DNA of 64,000 nt from Rhodothermales bacterium (GTDB lineage: Bacteria > Bacteroidota > Rhodothermia > Rhodothermales > Bin80), in contig JAJECE010000061.1 of assembly GCA_022822185.1 (NCBI GenBank), forward strand, positions 1 through 64,000, written 5' to 3'. The notes below the pieces were generated by a model that ran no database searches, had not been told where the DNA came from, and saw nothing but the letters and a program-made list of their open reading frames with translations. Positions 31,901-39,849 of this stretch are shown in pieces. Position 1 is the stretch's first letter. Each line of letters opens with the position of its first letter. A program made the position numbers and the translations under genes.

Positions 31901-32535
31901 CCCTGTTGTCTATCGCTCTGGATGGGCGAACACTGGTCCTATTTACGGGCTGGGCGAAAATGCCCATGATGTATCAACACATCCGGGCTATGCTGGAAAA
32001 ATATGATATTCCGGTTCTGTTGCAAGACAAAACGGGAAGCAGCGAAACAGTTATTGAGGAGTTTGACGGGTTGGAGGAGAGTGTGCTTTTGGGAACCGGC
32101 CGGTTCTGGACGGGGGTCAATTTTCCCGGGCCAACTCTAAGCCAGCTCATTATTGTACGACTTCCCAATGCTGCCTTAGGAGACCCGCTTGTGAGAGAAC
32201 GCGAAGAGAGATGGTCAGACGATAAATTCTGGCATCGTTGGTATGGACAAAATACCCGGCGTAAGCTAAACCAGGGATTTGGACGTCTTATAAGGAAAAA
32301 AGAGGATCGGGGACTTTTTGTACTTCTAGACAGGCGCATACTTTGTCACCAGCACATGAAGTGCCATCGAAGCGCTATCCCCATAGAACTGAACAGCCAA
32401 TTCAATTCTCCCGTGGAACTTGCGTCTTGGGGAATCAAGAGGTTAGGACTTTCCCCCGAATTGAAAGAACGGGAGATCAATCTGGAACAGGTTTATCAGG
32501 AAATCCAATATGCATCCGAATTCATTCAAATTTGA
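28942..32535 (+). CDS. DinG/XPD-family ATP-dependent helicase with degenerate N-terminal DnaQ-like exonuclease domain
   Basis: Walker A VAEARTGTGKTLGYLIPA; four Cys consistent with an XPD-type Fe-S site (NYLC ... ACKPELCKMGKDC); CIIDESDQF (motif II); FTSATLY; GRFWTGVNFPGPTLSQLIIVRLP; QGFGRLIRKKEDRG (motif VI). N-term TTGRNTKRDAIVHLACKRYEQ...IVNPERKITRRVYRHTGIS resembles the DnaQ exonuclease fold. Confidence 0.88.
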   Translation: MSEDVDKPLRIAVAHLFTTGRNTKRDAIVHLACKRYEQGANPQERDWIVNPERKITRRVYRHTGISTKESAGKPVWHDVRGEVRLFLDGVDVLFVFDSNAERWFRDVVYGGIAPPDIVDLLDAYKFFLPEKSPPYSDLAIVDMEASIPQHSGTRKLNKVLSGMSRMLEAVLEVILKPEQIRNGFRTPKSHYPVYNLLDWSLAIEGASPAFKTLQRVAAQAAGIRWETDQMEGASYRAPVNMDNEELLLFIENWKPSRLIQEDRKPYNEDFMAGEIPERYLRDKSTRSLLQVLEFILKSPGTEPQDVGRVKQNLDAIKSQCQELQKHIFRTLRQVYWIAEVKKSPDHSDRYSEKYEDICSAYHELINCLKTFESLSLRLQVNELSQLPPIIVNDEHLDLVSKWIKASGQAGKLQRSLLKTRKKFSKPGKSLPDQAVLRMVKRVFKDMETLNREYFASDASIQDEYLELGFNVLYSDHRFDERPEQRWYAEFISKAINFGNQYVAEARTGTGKTLGYLIPACEHSRINKRRQVVVATATINLMDQILTKEWRTLTSPRGSPYRNLKIATLKGKRNYLCVTPLKKLFSDLNSDKHNESEPGFADLVAEGRLACLYLFQILTRKNGQWDSAADFHKRFPRIAKEYPVDAETACKPELCKMGKDCIYPQAVRRAQYANVVITNHHKLANLDDEIKKRASVCIIDESDQFPDNLRSALSESITREDVWDFIRRVAGTEKRRGFVQVLQEKLKKEVKLGKLKKENADGLFRSLRQIEESCNQIFFRLRDVTFVGEDQYAKRWKDLGQRQQDLLQDMLDDLGRHLNMIEQEIKKILDSDRYRQTQDLSRNLSSEKDRLVQYRYEVIGLLDSMEAILPSIYNGDGQFIVTYQQSQFNWTLAKMPFKIGDQARDLVKGFETTIFTSATLYVDQVTDLFVLELFDDLTSESPFTAETRISTPFEYSKQAGGAVTSFIPCYKYGASNREWERQVIETIALLSIALDGRTLVLFTGWAKMPMMYQHIRAMLEKYDIPVLLQDKTGSSETVIEEFDGLEESVLLGTGRFWTGVNFPGPTLSQLIIVRLPNAALGDPLVREREERWSDDKFWHRWYGQNTRRKLNQGFGRLIRKKEDRGLFVLLDRRILCHQHMKCHRSAIPIELNSQFNSPVELASWGIKRLGLSPELKEREINLEQVYQEIQYASEFIQI

Positions 32536-32735
32536 TCTTACATCTATGACATGTCATGAATCCATGTCCGACAGGCATTGCAGGGGGGCTGCGTATGCCG
32601 AAATCAATCCCATGATCGTCCATGAACTGGAGACACTCAAACGGAGCCAAACGGCTTTTTTGAGCCTTCTGCGTGTCGCTGAAACTCAAACAGCATGCAT
32701 ACACTGATTACGAATTAAATCTGACTTACTTGAAT

Positions 32736-33620
32736 ATGTCTGACAGAAAACATCACTTTACCTACCGCCCAGCCGTTGAGGGCCCCATAGTATGGGAGCA
32801 GGGGGGCGAATACACGGATATCCGGTACGAAACAGGAATTCCAGATACAGAAACCGCAGGGATCGCAAAAGTGACGATCAATCGCCCTGAGGTGCGTAAC
32901 GCGTTTCGTCCGCTGACAGTGGCCGAGATGCAGGATGCTTTTACAAAGGCGCGTGACGATGCATCCATTGGGGTTATCATTTTGACGGGAGAAGGGCCGG
33001 ATGCCTTTTGTTCCGGTGGAGATCAGCGCATTCGCGGGGATCACGGATACACAGAGGAAGGCTCGGGAACCCAGCGCTTAAATGTCCTTGACCTGCAGAG
33101 GCAGATCCGAACCTGCCCCAAGCCCGTGATCGCCATGGTGGCGGGATGGGCGGTCGGCGGCGGACATGTATTGCATGTCATCTGTGATCTTACCATTGCT
33201 GCAGATAATGCCAAATTTATGCAGACCGGCCCGAAAGTGGGCTCGTTTGATGGCGGGTATGGAGCAAGTTATCTCGCCCGGCATGTAGGTCAGAAAAAAG
33301 CCAGAGAGATCTGGTTCCTGTGCCGCCCTTATAATGCGGCGGAAGCCCTGGATATGGGACTGGTAAATACGGTCGTAAACCTGGATGATCTGGAACGTAC
33401 CACGGTTCAGTGGTGCAGAGAAATTCTGATGAATTCCAATATTGCCATCCGGATGCTGAAGGCTGGGTTCAATGCAGATTGCGATGGACAGGCAGGGTTG
33501 CAGGAATTGGCAGGACATGCAACCATGTTGTTTTATATGACTGAGGAAGGACAGGAGGGGAAAAATGCATATCTGAGTAAACGCCCGCCAAACTTTGACA
33601 AGGACGGGTACAAGCCATGA
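32736..33620 (+). CDS. menB: 1,4-dihydroxy-2-naphthoyl-CoA synthase
   Basis: [93 protein letters not shown]. Confidence 0.97.
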   Translation: MSDRKHHFTYRPAVEGPIVWEQGGEYTDIRYETGIPDTETAGIAKVTINRPEVRNAFRPLTVAEMQDAFTKARDDASIGVIILTGEGPDAFCSGGDQRIRGDHGYTEEGSGTQRLNVLDLQRQIRTCPKPVIAMVAGWAVGGGHVLHVICDLTIAADNAKFMQTGPKVGSFDGGYGASYLARHVGQKKAREIWFLCRPYNAAEALDMGLVNTVVNLDDLERTTVQWCREILMNSNIAIRMLKAGFNADCDGQAGLQELAGHATMLFYMTEEGQEGKNAYLSKRPPNFDKDGYKP

Positions 33621-34501
33621 GTGGAAACCGTGTCCGTGCATGGGTTTTAGCGTCCCGCCCGAAAACGCTGCCCGTTGCAATTGCTCCCATCCTGATAGGG
33701 TCCGCAATGGCCTGGGATGATGGAGGCTTCCATTCTGGTGCCGCCTTGATTGCAGCGGCCTGTGCGCTTCTGATCACAATTGGAACGAACCTGTGCAACG
33801 ACTATGCTGATTTTATCAGCGGTGCAGATACAGAGGATCGAAAAGGTCCTACACGCGTCACACAGGCCGGTTTAATTGCTCCCGGTCATGTTAAGGCGGC
33901 AACCATTCTGGTATTCTCCCTTGCAACCGTCTTGGGAATGTATCTGGTTGATCGGGGAGGATGGGGCGTTCTTCTTGTTGGTCTTGCGTCAATTATGGCA
34001 GGAATCCTTTATACGGCCGGTCCCTGGCCGTACGGCTACAAAGGTCTCGGAGATGTATTTGTCCTGATTTTCTTTGGCCCGGTAGCCGTTGCAGGAACCT
34101 ATTATGTCCAGACCCTTGAACTTACCTCAACGGTGATCATTGCCGGCTTTGCCCCCGGTTTATTATCTGTGGCAATCCTGACCGTCAATAATATCCGTGA
34201 TATAGAGGAGGACCGGAACGTAAATAAAAAAACATTGGTGGTTCGGTTTGGGCGTAAGTTCGGTATCGGTCTATGGCTCGGCTGTGTCACAATTGCCGCC
34301 TTGCTGCCGCTGGAATTTGTTCGTGCTACAGGTGATCATGTATGGGCGGGGATGACCGTCTTAATTTTAATTCCGGCCATGAGCACACTGCATAAGCTCG
34401 TTACCATTCACGATTCTGCTCTGCTGAATCCACTTCTCGGACAGACAGCGCTTTTGCTTCTTGTGCACAGTGTAATCTTTGCATTGGGGTGGGGGATTTG
34501 A
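33617..34501 (+). CDS. menA: 1,4-dihydroxy-2-naphthoate polyprenyltransferase
   Basis: [81 protein letters not shown] overlap with menB. Confidence 0.96.
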   Translation: MSGNRVRAWVLASRPKTLPVAIAPILIGSAMAWDDGGFHSGAALIAAACALLITIGTNLCNDYADFISGADTEDRKGPTRVTQAGLIAPGHVKAATILVFSLATVLGMYLVDRGGWGVLLVGLASIMAGILYTAGPWPYGYKGLGDVFVLIFFGPVAVAGTYYVQTLELTSTVIIAGFAPGLLSVAILTVNNIRDIEEDRNVNKKTLVVRFGRKFGIGLWLGCVTIAALLPLEFVRATGDHVWAGMTVLILIPAMSTLHKLVTIHDSALLNPLLGQTALLLLVHSVIFALGWGI

Positions 34502-34554
34502 CTTCATCCCATAGATCATTTGAAAATCCAGATGGATAAATTCGCAAATCATTT

Positions 34555-35073
34555 ATGGCAAATCAAATGAATAGAACACTGGAGAGGCGATTTAGTAACT
34601 CGCTCCAATTTTTACAGACTGCATCTCCTCCACCGGCACGAATTCTTGACCTGGGGACTTCAAATGAACTCGGCATACGCATGCAGGCTGCAGGATACGA
34701 AGTCACAAATACGGAAGGCGATCTGGAACAGGTTAGGACTCCTCTGGGGAAGGAGACGGATATTGTAACCGCATTTGAAATATTGGAGCATCTGGTTTCG
34801 CCTTCCAATGTTTTGCGTTCAATCCAGGCCCCCATACTGATTGCGACCGTGCCCCTCCGTCTGTGGTTTGCTTCCGCGTATTGCAACCCGTTGGATCCAT
34901 GGGATCGGCATTTCCATGAATTTGAAGACTGGCAGTTTGACTGGCTCCTGGAGCATGCCGGCTGGAAAATCATCCATACCGAAAAATGGACAAGTTATGG
35001 AGACTGTAACGGACTTCGCCCGCTTCTTCGCCGATTTACACCTCATTACTACGCGGTTGAAGCCATCCGGTGA
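34555..35073 (+). CDS. Small class I SAM-dependent methyltransferase
   Basis: ARILDLGTSNELGIRMQAAGYEVTNTEGDL (motif I), DIVTAFEILEHLVSPSNVL. Confidence 0.8.
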   Translation: MANQMNRTLERRFSNSLQFLQTASPPPARILDLGTSNELGIRMQAAGYEVTNTEGDLEQVRTPLGKETDIVTAFEILEHLVSPSNVLRSIQAPILIATVPLRLWFASAYCNPLDPWDRHFHEFEDWQFDWLLEHAGWKIIHTEKWTSYGDCNGLRPLLRRFTPHYYAVEAIR

Positions 35074-35109
35074 TCCATTCGGTTAACCCACAAATGGTAA
35101 TGACGGTGA

Positions 35110-36132
35110 TCAGAGTGCGTGCAGAACGGATAAGTCCAGATCAGATTTCTTGATCATACGTCTACCCGATAGCAGTTCCGGACGATTCAATGCTAGTGGA
35201 TCATTGAGTACATCGTGCTCAAATACATTATAGGTATCCAGACCGTGTGCTTCATCAGGAATGGTTTTCGCTAATTCAACTAGCCCCAGCATTCCGACAC
35301 CGGATTCATAGGACGAACTGATGATACATCGAATGCGATCAGACTGCGCCTGGCGAATTGTTTCAATGGTTCCGGTGATCCCTCCTGAAAGGGTGGGTTT
35401 CAGGACATAAACCTCTGCAAGTTGCCGGTATTGTTTTGCTCCAGGTTCTCGGAGGGTTTCATCCAGGGCCAGGGGAATATGACTGGATCGGGCAAACGCT
35501 GCAAGGTCAGCCGGATCCTTCAGCGGTTCTTCAATATAGCCGATGGACAGGTTACGTGTACGCTCAAGGAATATCTTGGCAACTTTGAGTGTCCATGTCC
35601 GGTTTGTGTCAATACGGATCTCCAGATCGGGATGTTCTCGACAAACCGAATGTACAAATGCAAGGTCATCGTCCAGTGCCTGCCTTCCAACCTTAATCTT
35701 TACAGCTTGGTATCCCTGGAGCGCAATCGTGGGCAGGGCATTTTTGTAACTTTGCTCGTTCAATAATCTGCAACAGGTAACCGGCGACGGTTCAGTTGCT
35801 GCCTGATTTCTTATTGCTGCCTTCAGGTTAAATTGAGCAAGTTCGAATCCAAACTGAACGGAGGGGAAGAGATTGTAGATGTCAAAATCAGTGGACGCTG
35901 CCGGGATATCTGGAAGCGATTTTGCGAGGATGATTGCCTGGGACTGCACTTCCATGATTGATTCCCGGCTGAATCCTGGCAGTGGTGCAATATCTCCCCA
36001 GCCTTCATCCGTTCCACTCTGAAGGCAAACCAGTATCCCATCCCGATGCGAATAGAACTGGCTGGCCAGTTCAAGGGAACGAGTCAGCGGCAATTGATAC
36101 CGATAGAGCCTGACCGAATCAATGATTCTCAT
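35110..36132 (-). CDS. menC: o-succinylbenzoate synthase-like enolase superfamily enzyme
   Basis: AVKIKVGRQALDDDLAFV (KxK), LEIRIDTNRTW, GYIEEPLKDP, IPLALDETL, YVLKPTLSGG; ATG at 36132 preferred over 36186; genomic context with men genes. Confidence 0.88.
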   Translation of the reverse strand: MRIIDSVRLYRYQLPLTRSLELASQFYSHRDGILVCLQSGTDEGWGDIAPLPGFSRESIMEVQSQAIILAKSLPDIPAASTDFDIYNLFPSVQFGFELAQFNLKAAIRNQAATEPSPVTCCRLLNEQSYKNALPTIALQGYQAVKIKVGRQALDDDLAFVHSVCREHPDLEIRIDTNRTWTLKVAKIFLERTRNLSIGYIEEPLKDPADLAAFARSSHIPLALDETLREPGAKQYRQLAEVYVLKPTLSGGITGTIETIRQAQSDRIRCIISSSYESGVGMLGLVELAKTIPDEAHGLDTYNVFEHDVLNDPLALNRPELLSGRRMIKKSDLDLSVLHAL

Positions 36133-36580
36133 TTTGAAAAATTCCTGGCTTGGGATACATCCATGTCTGATTTCGGTTTCCCTCAATCAACAATTACTTT
36201 ATCCGGCAGGGATAGCCGGTGAAACCTGATAAATGCTGTCTGGAGAGATTAGAGTGCATCCATAATGGCGGTACAGTTAATCTGGCCGCAAACGGAACAT
36301 CGGACATCTCTGCTTGTATAGGCTCGTATTGGGATGCTATGATTGTGTAACTTTGATGTCTCCAATCATGGTAACGGAGTCAAACTTAGATCTGGGATGA
36401 AACCACCAATAGTAAGAATATCTAACCAACTGCATGATGGATGCCCAAGTAGTCATCACGCAGTCTTCGGTGTAGCAGTACACCCAGGGTTAAATGGTCA
36501 GAGCGTGAACGATATAGTGGTGGAAGATTTGCTCTGGCACCAAATGCGGGAAGATAAGACAAGAACATATCAGTAAGCGA

Positions 36581-36910
36581 ATGAAACGGATTATTTGTTA
36601 CCATATTGACATTGTTAACTATAAAACGGGAGCTCGCGCTTCGTTTGTACGTTTGGATAATGCCAGAGATGATACAGAGATTATCGCTGATGTGGATAGC
36701 GTTATACGGGAAATCCACGAAGGAAACTACGATAGAAAACTAAGGCGGACTTCAGTGGTTGAGGAGGGACAGAATCTAACCGAATTAGATGTTAGGGTAA
36801 ATGCCTTGGATAATTGGGATATGCTGATTGCGTCGGTTCCAATCAATGACAACGGAATAAGCCCCAGATACAGGTATGAAACTGCAAGCGTTAAGGTGAC
36901 TGACGAATGA
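36581..36910 (+). CDS. Hypothetical protein (orphan, accessory region)
   Basis: 109-aa ORF with ordinary charged composition; no family recognised. Confidence 0.45.
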   Translation: MKRIICYHIDIVNYKTGARASFVRLDNARDDTEIIADVDSVIREIHEGNYDRKLRRTSVVEEGQNLTELDVRVNALDNWDMLIASVPINDNGISPRYRYETASVKVTDE

Positions 36911-37231
36911 TCTTGGAACAACGGAGATTTTGATGGAATTGACTATGTCAGAACATCAAGCGCATCAGGCAAGAGGGCGAGTAGGCAAAATCTCGCCATC
37001 TGCATTAAATAAGCGGAGTCCTATCATAGGCTTTGTTGATTCAATGAGGAAAACGCGGTACTGTATGCGACTAGAATGGCCAATGCTAGTGGTGATTTGC
37101 CTTGAAACCGACTTGTGGATGACACTTTCCTGCTACGGTGATCGATCCCCCTTTGTGCAATCACATCGGCCGATCACTGTAAGATGTCCCGCAGTCCTTA
37201 GTGCTTCATTGTCCTCAAACTACTCACTGCC

Positions 37232-37492
37232 ATGAAAACTATGTCTCCAGTTCGTATCGCTAAAATAGAAGATACCGGCAGGAAGATTATTCTTGATGAT
37301 AATTCTAAATGGGAGGTATATTTCGATGATCTTCCTACATCATCCAGATGGTCACCCACCAACTGGGTCATTGTATGGCAGCGAGATCAGCTTGACCCTT
37401 GGCAGTGGGGGACCCAAGCTCTTTATCCTTATGTAACGATCATAGAATATCTTGATTCAGGAAGAAAGGTGGGAGTAAAGCAGATAAAGTAA
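37232..37492 (+). CDS. Small hypothetical protein immediately upstream of FRG-domain gene
   Basis: 86-aa ORF (VRIAKIEDTGRKIILDDNSKWEVYFDDLPTSSRWSPTNWVIVWQRD) ending 26 nt before the FRG gene, same strand. Confidence 0.55.
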   Translation: MKTMSPVRIAKIEDTGRKIILDDNSKWEVYFDDLPTSSRWSPTNWVIVWQRDQLDPWQWGTQALYPYVTIIEYLDSGRKVGVKQIK

Positions 37493-37518
37493 AAACGTCT
37501 CTGCAAAATACAGAATAA

Positions 37519-38385
37519 ATGATCGAAGAAATAAATATCGATGATGCAGATTCTTTATGGAATGAAGTAACTAACTTTCAGAAAGCCTCCGGTTCTAATA
37601 ATGAATTTATTTATCGAGGACATTCAAATTCTAATTGGAATCTTCTGCCAACTGTCTTGCGTCGTGAATCAATGCGTCAATTGAAGGAAGCTAACGAAGA
37701 TTCCATCAATTGTGAGCACTTAGTATCAAAAGAATTTAAACTATTACAAGATTTTATACATAGTTGCGATCAAACAGGTATTACTGTCCCAAATGACTCT
37801 GTGATGTTTCGCAGGGAAAACCTTACGCAGTTAAGTTTGGAGAAATATATTGAACACCCCGAAAAATGGCCCAGTGAGAAATTACTAGAAACGATGGCTA
37901 TGGCTAGACTCCATAGTCTTCCCACAAGACTTCTTGATTGGACAAAAAATCCTTATGTTGCTGTGTACTTTGCTGCTAGTCAGGCATTAAGGATGAGACG
38001 AGATTGGGATGGATCGCAGAAGCTTTCCATACTTGTGTTCAACAAGGGATTGTCAACTATTGACAACTTCGGTCCGATAAAAGTACTTCGTATACGTGGT
38101 GCTATTTCCCAGAATATTGTTGCTCAGCAAGGGCTTTTCACAGTTCACCCGATACTTGAAAAAAGAGGCGAACCCTTAATGATCAGAAGTTTAGAGGAAT
38201 ATCTGCCTGATAAGATATCGGTTCAGAAACTAACTGTACCAATAAAGGAATCCGTAGGATTATATAGGTTATGCAATCAATTTGGCTTTAACGCAGCGAA
38301 ATTATATCCCGGCACAGATGGTGCCAGTAGATCTGTCATTGAAAATCAATTGTACACTCTTGCCAGCCGAGTGAGAGAAGAATAA
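37519..38385 (+). CDS. FRG-domain protein
   Basis: EFIYRGHSNSNWNLLPTVLRR, MARLHSLPTRLLDWTKNPYVAVYFAASQAL, QNIVAQQGLFTVHPILEKRG: characteristic FRG motif set. Confidence 0.85.
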   Translation: MIEEINIDDADSLWNEVTNFQKASGSNNEFIYRGHSNSNWNLLPTVLRRESMRQLKEANEDSINCEHLVSKEFKLLQDFIHSCDQTGITVPNDSVMFRRENLTQLSLEKYIEHPEKWPSEKLLETMAMARLHSLPTRLLDWTKNPYVAVYFAASQALRMRRDWDGSQKLSILVFNKGLSTIDNFGPIKVLRIRGAISQNIVAQQGLFTVHPILEKRGEPLMIRSLEEYLPDKISVQKLTVPIKESVGLYRLCNQFGFNAAKLYPGTDGASRSVIENQLYTLASRVREE

Positions 38386-38522
38386 ATATTTATGCAGATG
38401 CGGAGCATTCAATCTCCAGGATAATAGTACGATCTGATAAAGTTCACCACTGAGTACTATGCGTCTTGATACATTCCGAACCGAATAAAAGATCTGACAT
38501 TTTCTAATTGAGCAGCAAACAC

Positions 38523-39794
38523 ATGTCCAACCATTCTCCGTTCGGCGTGGGAATTTGTCTCAGAGCCAATTGGCAGAGCGTTGGGATCATTCTAGAATGT
38601 ATCAGAAAAGAAATGCCCGCGTGCATATTAAGCTGGCAGTGGCCGGGGGTTCTGGTGGATGAGACGTTGAGCAGGTTGGGGATTGAGAGCGTTATCACGA
38701 CAAGAAAAGATCTCAAGACTAGTCAGATCCATCCAGACTCCTGTGAGAGCAGTCGCATAGATTACGAGAAGATCCTTCAGGGATCGGACAAAATTGCGAC
38801 CATCCTGCATACATCAGGCACCTCTAATGAGCCCAAAGCCGTGGTGCATACGCTGGACAATCATCTTGCGAGTGCCCGGAATGCCTGTCTGAAACTGAAT
38901 CTGAACCGCAAGGATCGATGGCTGTTACGTCTTCCTCTGTGGCATGTATCCGGCATGAGTATCGTCTTCCGATGCCTGATTTCTGGTGCCGACATCGTGA
39001 TTCCTAACCCGGAAATGCCACTCATCAAGGCATTGCACACTCACAGGATCACCCATGTATCCATGGTTGCCGCCCAGCTTATGCAGATTATGGATCAGCC
39101 GCCCCCTGCAAGTCTGCGTGCTGCCATCGTAGGAGGCGGCCCGACCCCTCCGCCTGTTCTGGAACAGGCGCTGAGAACCGGCTGGCCGGTTCGGACTACC
39201 TACGGCATGACCGAAACGAGTTCCATGGTGACGCTCAGTGATGAAAAATCCCCCCCTGACTCCGCAGGACCGGCGATTCAGGGGCATGAACTTAAGATTG
39301 CCGAAGATGGCACCATCCTTGTCCGAAGTTCGGCGGTCTGTCTGGGATACTTACGTGAAGGCAGTCTGCAAAGCGCGACCGATGACGAAGGCTGGCTTCA
39401 TACCGGAGATCTGGGCCGATTCGGTCCAACCGGAGAACTCTATGTTCTAGGGCGCAAGGACAACGTGTTTATTTCGGGTGGGGAAAATATCAGCCCTGAA
39501 GAAATTGAACAGGCACTGCACCGCCTCCCTGAGGTGCAGGAAGCCATTGTGGTCCCGGTGCCTGATCCGAAATTTGGTCAGCGTCCAGTCGCCTTTATCT
39601 GTGGGGATGTCGAATTTGAACGCCTCCCGCATGTGCTTGCGCAATATCTCCCGAAGTTCAAGATCCCAGTCGTTTACCCCTGGCCGACAGAGATCCCTTC
39701 AACGTCTGTTAAGCGGAATCGCAAAGCATTCGCGAATTTGGCAGTTCGGCTCCAAAGCAGACAGTCTCCCATACCGGACGGATCGTTATTTTGA
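38523..39794 (+). CDS. menE: o-succinylbenzoate-CoA ligase (AMP-forming)
   Basis: ATILHTSGTSNEPKAVVHTLDNH, TTYGMTETSSMVTL, LHTGDLGRFGPTGELYVLGRKDNVFISGGENISPEEIE. Confidence 0.92.
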   Translation: MSNHSPFGVGICLRANWQSVGIILECIRKEMPACILSWQWPGVLVDETLSRLGIESVITTRKDLKTSQIHPDSCESSRIDYEKILQGSDKIATILHTSGTSNEPKAVVHTLDNHLASARNACLKLNLNRKDRWLLRLPLWHVSGMSIVFRCLISGADIVIPNPEMPLIKALHTHRITHVSMVAAQLMQIMDQPPPASLRAAIVGGGPTPPPVLEQALRTGWPVRTTYGMTETSSMVTLSDEKSPPDSAGPAIQGHELKIAEDGTILVRSSAVCLGYLREGSLQSATDDEGWLHTGDLGRFGPTGELYVLGRKDNVFISGGENISPEEIEQALHRLPEVQEAIVVPVPDPKFGQRPVAFICGDVEFERLPHVLAQYLPKFKIPVVYPWPTEIPSTSVKRNRKAFANLAVRLQSRQSPIPDGSLF

Positions 39795-39849
39795 TGGGAA
39801 CCTCAGGATATTCCATCTTCTTGCATGTCATGCAATCACGACTAAGCAG

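Noticed and set aside
36930-37235. 101-aa ORF in the accessory region as a gene, possibly a recombinase remnant
   Set aside because: Composition looks random; a resolvase-like string (IDYVRTSSASG) in another frame is too short and stops quickly, so support is insufficient.
39478-39800. 5' part of the 39478..40413 ORF as coding
   Set aside because: It lies in a different frame inside menE; only the portion after menE belongs to the LRR pseudogene.
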